From the NCBI GenBank assembly GCA_964384025.1, contig CAYLJJ010000003.1, positions 113,504 to 177,503 on the forward strand: a stretch of DNA of 64,000 nucleotides. Reading direction: 5' to 3'. A program made the position numbers and the translations under genes. The notes under the pieces are model-generated. The model searched no databases and was not told the origin of the DNA. It saw only the letters and a list, made by a program, of their open reading frames with translations. Shown here one piece after another: positions 7,885 through 14,054 of the stretch (position 1 is the stretch's first letter; each line of letters begins with the position of its first letter). Origin of the DNA: CAYLJJ01 sp964384025 (GTDB lineage Bacteria > Myxococcota_A > Bradymonadia > UBA7976 > UBA1532).

Positions 7885-8879
7885 CAGCGGTTCTTAAAGT
7901 GAGGCGCCTTGGAGCTGTCAGTGAGCAGCTCAACCCCGTCGGAGGTCACTAAGATCGTATGTTCAAACTGAGCGCTGCGCTTGAGATCGACAGTCACAGC
8001 GGTCCAATCATCATCCCAAACTCGACAGCGGTGGCTGCCCATGTTGATCATCGGCTCTACGGTGAAGGTCATCCCCTCTTGCAGGATCCTGGGGTTGCGC
8101 CTCTCAAAATAGTGGGCCACATAGGGATCCATATGGAAAGCCTCACCGATCCCATGGCCGCTGAAGTCACGTACAACCCCATAACCATATTTGCGAGCAT
8201 GAGCTTCGATGGCTTGGCCGATCTTATTGAGCTTTAACCCAGGACGGATCAGCTCAATGCCGCGCATCATACACTCCCAAGTAACCCGCACCAATCGCCG
8301 AGAGTCCTGATCCACGCTGCCCACGAAGATCGTCTCTGAACAGTCTCCATGCATGCCATCCAGATAGACAGTGACATCGCAGTTGATGATCTCCCCCTCC
8401 TTAAGAGGACGGCTGTCGGGGATACCGTGGACGACCACCTCATTGATCGAAGTACAGAGAGACTTAGGGAAGCCCTGATATTCCAGGGGGCTGGGGTAGG
8501 CGCCCAGTTGAATGCAGCGCTCGTGGGCGATGCGATCCAACTCATCCGTAGAGCGCCCAGGACGCACCGCCTCTAAGACCCTGTCCAAGACATCCCGCGC
8601 CGCCGCTCCCGCGCGACGCATACGAGCGATCTCATCGGGACTCTCCTTGAGGCAGGAGCGCCTCCGAGGAGTCGAGAGCCCCTTCTGGGCATAAGGAGGT
8701 CGTGGAATGTGAGGAGGGACTGTTCGAGGGGGGCTTAAGATCCCTGGAAACACCGTAGCCTGGGGGGCTGTGTTGGGGGCTTGAGTCTCCCCTCGCGAAT
8801 CTGAAGCGAGGTGACATTTCTTATACTTTGTCCCGCTGCCACACCAACAGGGCTCATTGCGTCCAATCCGGCCCATCAT
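7884..8879 (-). CDS. map: Methionine aminopeptidase type I with N-terminal SEC-C zinc motif
   Basis: Removes the initiator methionine from nascent proteins. An N-terminal SEC-C motif (GRNEPCWCGSGTKYKKCH, residues 6-23) would bind zinc and may dock the enzyme on ribosomes or translocation factors; SEC-C-tagged MetAPs are known. The catalytic domain shows the pita-bread metal ligands in 'NCDVTVYLDGMHGDCSET', 'GHGIGEAFH', 'TVEPMIN' and 'FEHTILVT'. The start at 8879 is chosen because AGGAGA sits 6 bp upstream of that ATG; a TTG at 8897 is an inferior alternative. It heads the operon with larB and larC. Confidence 0.93.
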   Translation of the reverse strand: MMGRIGRNEPCWCGSGTKYKKCHLASDSRGETQAPNTAPQATVFPGILSPPRTVPPHIPRPPYAQKGLSTPRRRSCLKESPDEIARMRRAGAAARDVLDRVLEAVRPGRSTDELDRIAHERCIQLGAYPSPLEYQGFPKSLCTSINEVVVHGIPDSRPLKEGEIINCDVTVYLDGMHGDCSETIFVGSVDQDSRRLVRVTWECMMRGIELIRPGLKLNKIGQAIEAHARKYGYGVVRDFSGHGIGEAFHMDPYVAHYFERRNPRILQEGMTFTVEPMINMGSHRCRVWDDDWTAVTVDLKRSAQFEHTILVTSDGVELLTDSSKAPHFKNR

Positions 8880-8943
8880 CTCAGATCTCCTTTTCAACGG
8901 TCTGGGCTCTGTTTACGACAGAGAGACTCGGGGAGCAAACAGC

Positions 8944-10374
8944 TCAGCGCTTCAGCTTGCGTGTTAGGGTTCCTCTGTCGATCTTTAACGCCCGAGCGGC
9001 AGCGGAGATATTGCCATCACAGCGAGCCAAAGCCTCTTGGATAATCTCAAGCTCCAGGGCGCGGACACGAACCGCCAGAGGAGAAATGGACTGAAGCGGA
9101 GTGAGGGAAGATTTTAAGATCGCCCCCTCCGCCAGTGCTTGGATCTCTGGAGCCAGATCCTCCAACTGAACCCCTTCATCGCAGAAGATCAACCAACGTC
9201 GTACTTCCGCTTCCAACTCACGCACGTTACCCGGCCAGGGGTAACGATGAAGCGCGGACCGTGCTGCTCGGCTGAGTTGAAGATCAGCTCGCCCTGCGTG
9301 CTTCAAGAAGTGTTGGATGAGGGGCTCCAGATCACTGAGGCGCTCCCGCAACGGGGGGATCTCTAAGACCGCACCATTGAGGCGATAATAGAGGTCTTCT
9401 CGAAAGCGTCCCGCCTGGATCTCTGCACGCAGATCCTGATGAGTCGCGGCCAAGACCCGTACATCGACCCTGATCAGCTCCTCTCCTCCCAGGCGGCGGA
9501 TCTGCCGCTCTTGAAGCACCCGCAGCAGGCGAACCTGAGTCGCGGGGCTCATCTCAACCAGCTCATCTAGAAAGAGCGTGCCCCCCTCCGCCTGCTCAAA
9601 GAGCCCGCGTCGTTGTCGATGTGCTCCAGTAAAGGCGCCCTGCTCATGACCAAAGAGTTCACTCTCCAACACCCCCTCAGCGAAAGCACCGCAGTTTTCA
9701 GCCACAAAGGGTCCCTGAGCGCGAGGGCTGGCCTCATGAACAGCGCGAGCCACCCGCTCCTTACCCACCCCTGTCTCACCCAAAATCAGGACAGGGACCT
9801 CAGCTACTGCCACCCGCATCATGCGTTGAGCCAGGCGCTGCATCGCGGGGGCCTCACCGACCAACCCCCCAGCGATCAAGCTTACCCGAGCACGCAGCTG
9901 TGTCAGCTCCGCTCGTAGAGCACGGATCTCAGGAAAACCCTCAATATCAAGATGTAACTCCTTGACCGGAGAGGGGTGTGGGTGGGGGACAAAGCGAGGG
10001 GGGATCACTTGCAGCATCCGCGCTTTTAGGAGACCTGACTGCACCAAGATCACCCAGAGGGTCTGGGCTTGAGGGGTCCCCGCCGAGAGGAGCAGATCGA
10101 TAGGCTCCTCAGGCAACTCAGGCAGGAGCGCGCGGAGGATCTCAAAGAGGCGATGATAGTCGCTGGGATCGGGAAGCTTGACCGCCCTGATCTCAACCTC
10201 ATCGACAAACTCCGCCATCGCGCGAGCCAGGGCATAGGTCTGGGGGCGTTGTCGCTTGGAGCAGAGGAGCAGGGCGCGTTGGTAATCTCGAGGGCGGTGC
10301 TGGAGCAGACGCAGGATGGGGCCTGGATCTCCCGACTTACATGCTCGATCAACCCAGCTGAGAAGAAGAGTCAT
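8944..10374 (-). CDS. rtcR: RtcR-type sigma-54 activator (CARF-like sensor, AAA+, HTH)
   Basis: The 476-residue product is the likely activator of the divergent rtcB-prfH operon. Residues 1-145 resemble the RtcR CARF domain: 'IDLLLSAGTPQAQTLWVIL' to 'LLKARMLQVIPPRFV' parallels the same region of E. coli RtcR as I recall it. The AAA+ domain follows, with Walker A GETGVGKE (199-206), GAFTGA (246-251, the sigma-54 contact loop) and Walker B TLFLDE (266-271). A Fis-type helix-turn-helix ends the protein ('GNISAAARALKIDRGTLTRKLK'). Known RtcR proteins sense RNA ends or cyclic-phosphate oligonucleotides through the CARF domain. I start at the ATG at 10374 because it begins the CARF fold, has GAAGGA upstream and avoids overlap with the next gene; in-frame codons reach back to 10488. 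Confidence 0.85.
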   Translation of the reverse strand: MTLLLSWVDRACKSGDPGPILRLLQHRPRDYQRALLLCSKRQRPQTYALARAMAEFVDEVEIRAVKLPDPSDYHRLFEILRALLPELPEEPIDLLLSAGTPQAQTLWVILVQSGLLKARMLQVIPPRFVPHPHPSPVKELHLDIEGFPEIRALRAELTQLRARVSLIAGGLVGEAPAMQRLAQRMMRVAVAEVPVLILGETGVGKERVARAVHEASPRAQGPFVAENCGAFAEGVLESELFGHEQGAFTGAHRQRRGLFEQAEGGTLFLDELVEMSPATQVRLLRVLQERQIRRLGGEELIRVDVRVLAATHQDLRAEIQAGRFREDLYYRLNGAVLEIPPLRERLSDLEPLIQHFLKHAGRADLQLSRAARSALHRYPWPGNVRELEAEVRRWLIFCDEGVQLEDLAPEIQALAEGAILKSSLTPLQSISPLAVRVRALELEIIQEALARCDGNISAAARALKIDRGTLTRKLKR

Positions 10375-10396
10375 ATCGCTGTCCTTCGAGCCTCTC

Positions 10397-11104
10397 TCAA
10401 TCCTTAGGGAGCCGCGCTCCTTTGGGGATCTGCTCTCCTTTGAGGATCTCAGGGATCGCTTGGGCTTCGATAAAGAGGCCACCATCATGCTCTAGTTTGA
10501 GGCGATAGATGCGACCTGGAGCGAAGCGGGTCGCTGGGGCCTCGATCTGGGCGTTCCTGATCTGTGCGGCCTCTCGCGCCTCAGGGTCCAAAGTGTAGCT
10601 CCAAAAGCGTGCCCAAAGCTTCCTCTGTAGCTCCTCCTCCTCTGGCTTTAGCTTGGAGAGGCGATAGCCTGAGGGGATCTCTTTGACTTCGTTAAGCTTG
10701 CAGGACTCATAGGTGTTTCCTTTGTCATCCAGAGCAAAGGCGCGTTTAAAGAGGTGTAGACTCTTACCCTCTCCACCCGCCACGACCTTATCGCTGAGGC
10801 GAACCACCAGAGTCTCGATATGTACGATGTTGTTCAAAGAGAAGCTACAGTAGCGCGGCTCCTGAGCCTCCCCCTCTGTGTTATAGGGCAAGAACTTGAG
10901 CTTGATACCCTGCGCTTGGGCCTCCACCCAAATATCAGCTACATGCTCCTGACCGCTGAGGCGCTCGATCATCCCCTTGAGCAGCTTGAGCTCCTGCTGA
11001 GACTGCCACCAATAATAGCCGCCTCCACAGAGCGCGCTGCCCGAGAGCAGCAGGAGCAGGCGAGAGATCAGACGCCAGAGACCCAGAGGTTGTGCAGCTC
11101 CCAT
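10397..11104 (-). CDS. Unknown membrane-anchored protein next to rtcR
   Basis: The 235-residue protein is not recognised. It has one N-terminal membrane segment (about residues 8-32, 'LWRLISRLLLLLSGSALCGGGYYWW') and a soluble remainder that should lie in the periplasm, with a short coiled-coil-like stretch after the membrane. The start at 11104 is chosen because GAGGAG lies 6 bp upstream; in-frame codons reach back to 11164. Its stop lies 22 bp before rtcR, so the two are probably co-transcribed. Two cysteines (in 'PRYCSFSLN' and 'YESCKLNE') could form a disulfide. Its position between the RtcR gene and the rtcB promoter suggests a link to the RNA-repair module, but only by location. Confidence 0.6.
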   Translation of the reverse strand: MGAAQPLGLWRLISRLLLLLSGSALCGGGYYWWQSQQELKLLKGMIERLSGQEHVADIWVEAQAQGIKLKFLPYNTEGEAQEPRYCSFSLNNIVHIETLVVRLSDKVVAGGEGKSLHLFKRAFALDDKGNTYESCKLNEVKEIPSGYRLSKLKPEEEELQRKLWARFWSYTLDPEAREAAQIRNAQIEAPATRFAPGRIYRLKLEHDGGLFIEAQAIPEILKGEQIPKGARLPKD

Positions 11105-11178
11105 AGATCGCTCCTCTTGTGGTAGTTTTGGTTCAGGCACCAAGCATAACTCATCAAGCACCAAGAGCTGAACTTCTC

Positions 11179-11197
11179 CTGCGGCATTTTGCCGCAG
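11179..11197. promoter_or_regulatory. Dyad 1, candidate RtcR upstream activator site
   Basis: CTGCGGCATTTTGCCGCAG is a perfect 7-bp inverted repeat around a 5-bp centre. It matches dyad 2 (11211-11229) at 15 of 19 positions. Its centre is 32 bp, or about three helical turns, from that of dyad 2. It lies about 95 bp upstream of the expected rtcB transcription start, as expected for an enhancer site of a sigma-54 activator. Confidence 0.65.
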
Positions 11198-11210
11198 TTG
11201 AAGTGTTTTG

Positions 11211-11229
11211 CTGCAGTATCTTACCGCAG
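11211..11229. promoter_or_regulatory. Dyad 2, candidate RtcR upstream activator site
   Basis: CTGCAGTATCTTACCGCAG is an imperfect inverted repeat (CTGCAGTA / TACCGCAG, one mismatch) of the same length and outer sequence as dyad 1. Two like-spaced copies on the same face of the helix are typical of activators that bind as dimers and assemble into hexamers. Confidence 0.65.
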
Positions 11230-11256
11230 GAACGCTGAGATCTCTTTAAAAACGTA

Positions 11257-11274
11257 TTGGCATAGGCCCTGCTC
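11257..11274 (+). promoter_or_regulatory. Sigma-54 promoter of rtcB-prfH
   Basis: TTGGCATAGGCCCTGCTC has the -24 GG (11259-11260) and the -12 GC (11271-11272) separated by exactly 10 bp, the invariant sigma-54 spacing, with TTGGCA matching the -24 consensus. Transcription would start near 11284, about 20 bp before the rtcB ATG. The divergent RtcR-type gene makes this call much stronger. Confidence 0.8.
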
Positions 11275-11304
11275 AGCTCCTCCATATCGATTTTAGGAGA
11301 GAGT

Positions 11305-12486
11305 ATGTCTGCCTTGACCAAGCAGCCCTTGGTGATCAGCGATGAGAAGGTTTGGATGGAGGGCCGCGCTTTGGAGCAGCTCAGCCGGGTTGCTGAGCGA
11401 CCCGGCTGCCGACGCGCGGTGGGGATGCCTGACCTTCACCCTGGACGGGGTATCCCTCTGGGAGCCGTCTTTCTCTTTGACGCCATCCACCCTCAGTTGA
11501 TCGGCGGTGACCTGGGCTGTGGAGTGCGTCTGGTCCCTGTGCTGAAAGCTCGGGTCCGAGGAGACGCGCTTTTTCGCCGGGTGAAGCACTATAGTGAGGC
11601 TCCTATCCTCCCTGACGTAGATCGACAAGCGCTCCAAAGGCTGGCTTGGCATAAAGGGCCGCGGGGCTTGGCGGAGCTGGATGGGGTCCCAGAAGCTCTT
11701 AAGGAGATGTTGGCTACAGAAGCCTCCTCAGAGGGCCTCGTCGCTCCATTGCCTCTGGATGGAGAGTGGGGCGAAGCCTTGGGGAGCATCGGAGGAGGCA
11801 ACCACTTCGCTGAGCTCTCCCAAGTCTCCAAGGGAGCGGAGCGGAGCTTGGGGCTTCGCTCCGGGAGCTGGGCGGTCTTGGTTCACTCTGGCTCCCGCGC
11901 CCTGGGTGCGGCCATCGCGAGGCGTTGGCAGGGAAAGATCCTAGAGCAGCCTGAGGAGCAGAGCGCCTATATGGCTGAGCTGCAAGGAGCACTCAACTAT
12001 GCGCGTTGCAATCGAGCGCTGATCTCCTGGCGTCTCTTGGAAGCGCTGGGAGCAGCTCGTGCCAGCCGCATCGGTCCAGCTCTAGATATCGTGCATAACA
12101 ACCTCAGCGTTCACCCTGAAGGCTGGCTGCATCGTAAGGGAGCAGCCCCCGCCGAGGCGGGGCAGCTTACCCTTGTCCTGGGCAGTCGAGGGAGCCCCTC
12201 CTGGCTGATGCGTGGCCTGGGCGAGGCCAAGGCGCTCTCTTCGGTGGCTCATGGAGCGGGACGACGTATGAGCCGCGGTGAGGCTCTGGAGAAGCTGCGC
12301 CATAAGTATCGTCGTAAAGATCTCAGGGCAGAGGCGAAGCGGCTGCTCTGCTCTGATCGTAAGCAGCTCTGGATGGAGCATCCCAAGGCCTATAAGCCGA
12401 TCGAGCCGATCATCCGAGCTTTAGAGAGCGAGGGCTGCGCTCAGCGTATCCTGGCCTTGGAGCCCCAGATCACGGTGAAGGGATGA
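11305..12486 (+). CDS. rtcB: RtcB RNA ligase (RtcB2-like, paired with PrfH)
   Basis: RtcB joins RNA 3'-phosphate or 2',3'-cyclic phosphate ends to 5'-OH ends using GTP and Mn2+. The 393-residue product shows all key residues: Asp69 and Cys72 in GGDLGCGVR, His167 in GGGNHF, His194 in 'VHSGSR', His264 in 'DIVHNN', and the guanylylated histidine in HGAGR (His316). The ending 'MEHPKAYKPIEPII' is the expected C-terminal block. AGGAGAG precedes the ATG. The gene overlaps prfH by 4 bp (ATGA). RtcB copies paired with prfH form a distinct group reported to reseal 16S rRNA cut at the decoding centre. A sigma-54 promoter and two dyads lie upstream, so induction by the RtcR-type protein is expected. Confidence 0.94.
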   Translation: MSALTKQPLVISDEKVWMEGRALEQLSRVAERPGCRRAVGMPDLHPGRGIPLGAVFLFDAIHPQLIGGDLGCGVRLVPVLKARVRGDALFRRVKHYSEAPILPDVDRQALQRLAWHKGPRGLAELDGVPEALKEMLATEASSEGLVAPLPLDGEWGEALGSIGGGNHFAELSQVSKGAERSLGLRSGSWAVLVHSGSRALGAAIARRWQGKILEQPEEQSAYMAELQGALNYARCNRALISWRLLEALGAARASRIGPALDIVHNNLSVHPEGWLHRKGAAPAEAGQLTLVLGSRGSPSWLMRGLGEAKALSSVAHGAGRRMSRGEALEKLRHKYRRKDLRAEAKRLLCSDRKQLWMEHPKAYKPIEPIIRALESEGCAQRILALEPQITVKG

Positions 12487-13097
12487 GGGCTCTTCTTCAA
12501 ATCAGCGCAGGGATGGGACCCTGGGAGACACGGCGCTTTGTGGCCTTGCTGGCTCCCCTCCTGCGGAGCCGCTGTGAGGCGCTGGGGCTTATCGTTGAAG
12601 CAGAGATGCTCAAGGGCGATCCTGAGGCTCCTCGCTCTATCACTCTCCTTCTCCAAGAGGTGAATGGGCAGCTTGATGATCTCTTAGGCAGCCACTGCTG
12701 GCGGGCCCAGAGCCCTCGTCGAGGGCAGGGCTCTCGAAAACGCTGGTATGTGGGCGTGAGCTTACATCCTCTCCAAGAGAGGCGGCGCATGGTAGCGCCT
12801 GAAGAGCTGGAATGGAGCAGTTGTCGAGCGCGTGGACCTGGGGGGCAGCATGTCAACCGTCGAGAGAGCGCGGTGCTGCTCTACCATCGCCCTACGGGGA
12901 CCCGTCTACGCTCTGAGGGCAGCCGCTCCCAGTGGATGAACCGCCGCGCAGCCCTCCAGCGCTTAGAGCAGCTGTTGGCACAAGGAGATCAGGCGAAGAA
13001 AGCTCAGGGGCGCTCAGCGCGTAGGGCGGCTCACTATCGCTTTGAGCGAGGCAACCCTGTTTGTATCTGGAGAGGAGAGCCGCTCAGACCACTCTAA
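12483..13097 (+). CDS. prfH: PrfH, peptide-release-factor homologue
   Basis: The 204-residue product is a release-factor-like protein without the stop-codon-recognition domain. The catalytic GGQ loop is intact as 'RARGPGGQHVNRRESAV' (GGQ at residues 120-122). The preceding segment 'GSHCWRAQSPRR' to 'RKRWYVGVS' is characteristic of PrfH rather than RF1, RF2 or ArfB. PrfH is reported to free the nascent chain from ribosomes whose 16S rRNA has been cut at the decoding centre, so that RtcB can reseal the RNA. The 4-bp overlap with rtcB fits the conserved rtcB-prfH pairing. Confidence 0.93.
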   Translation: MRALLQISAGMGPWETRRFVALLAPLLRSRCEALGLIVEAEMLKGDPEAPRSITLLLQEVNGQLDDLLGSHCWRAQSPRRGQGSRKRWYVGVSLHPLQERRRMVAPEELEWSSCRARGPGGQHVNRRESAVLLYHRPTGTRLRSEGSRSQWMNRRAALQRLEQLLAQGDQAKKAQGRSARRAAHYRFERGNPVCIWRGEPLRPL

Positions 13098-13176
13098 ACT
13101 CCTTCGTCAAAGTTATTGATGCCCAATCTCAAAAGGAGCAGGCTGATCTTCTCTGCTTGAGGAGCTTGAGCTGAAG

Positions 13177-13995
13177 ATGAACAGGATCTTTCTTATCGCC
13201 AGCCTGCTCTTGGGCTGTGGTCCCAGCCAAACCCTGCGTGTATGCACTGGAGATGCTCATCAGATCTTCGTGAAGCGGATCAAGGAGCGAGCAGCTGAGC
13301 AGGGAGCAGAGACGGGCTTTGAGCCCCAGCGTACTCTGGGCTCTTGGGAGAGCCTTGACTCTATGGATTCAGAGCGCCCGAGCTGTGATGCGGCCATTGT
13401 TCAAGCCGATGCCCTCAGGCTCTATCTACGCAATCGAGTCAGCCCCAGCCCTTTACTGCGCTCATCAGATCTTCTCTTCCCTGAGATCATCCATCTGATC
13501 TGCAACCGTAAGTTGAAGGCTCAGAGCATCATTGAGCTGAGCATGGTCAAGCATCGCGTCTATATCGGCCCCAAAGGCTCAAGTACCTTCGCCACCTGGA
13601 GGCTCTTTGAGCGCTATCACCTTCACTACAGCAGTTTCCCGATCTCCTTTAACAGCTCCGATCCTCTCAAAGTCTTGGCGGAGGGAGAGGGGCCGCTCTG
13701 TGGGCTCTTCATCAGCGCCCCAGACAGCGCGTTGATGAGGCGCGCTGAGCAACAGTTTGGAGATCAGCTCAAGTTGCTCTCAATCAACGATCCTCGACTC
13801 CTCAAGGCTGAGGGAGAACATCCCCCTATCTTTAAGAAGGTGCAGATCCCCCAGGGGCGCTATCCCCGCCTCGCCCCCAAGCAGCTGGATACCCTCTCGG
13901 TGGAGGCTCTTTTTATCCTTGGAGAGTCCTGGGCTCAGCTCTATCCAGAAGAGATTAAGGCGATCCGTGAGATGATCGGGAGCGCTAAAGAGTAG
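13177..13995 (+). CDS. TAXI-like periplasmic solute-binding lipoprotein
   Basis: The 272-residue product has a lipoprotein signal (MNRIFLIASLLLGCGPS; Cys14 would be lipidated, Gly at +2). The mature part reads like a TAXI/NMT1-type binding protein, with an early 'RVCTGDAHQIFVKRI' strand-helix, 'DAAIVQADAL', and 'VYIGPKGSSTFATWRLFERY'. Such proteins bind small organic acids for TRAP transporters or act as stand-alone sensors. No TRAP membrane subunits are nearby. It lies 79 bp after prfH on the same strand, so read-through from the rtcB promoter is possible but unproven. Confidence 0.6.
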   Translation: MNRIFLIASLLLGCGPSQTLRVCTGDAHQIFVKRIKERAAEQGAETGFEPQRTLGSWESLDSMDSERPSCDAAIVQADALRLYLRNRVSPSPLLRSSDLLFPEIIHLICNRKLKAQSIIELSMVKHRVYIGPKGSSTFATWRLFERYHLHYSSFPISFNSSDPLKVLAEGEGPLCGLFISAPDSALMRRAEQQFGDQLKLLSINDPRLLKAEGEHPPIFKKVQIPQGRYPRLAPKQLDTLSVEALFILGESWAQLYPEEIKAIREMIGSAKE

Positions 13996-14054
13996 TTGCT
14001 CATCTCGCTCTAGATCCTCCAGCGGATCGTGGATGAGATCTCAGCTCCTCATCT

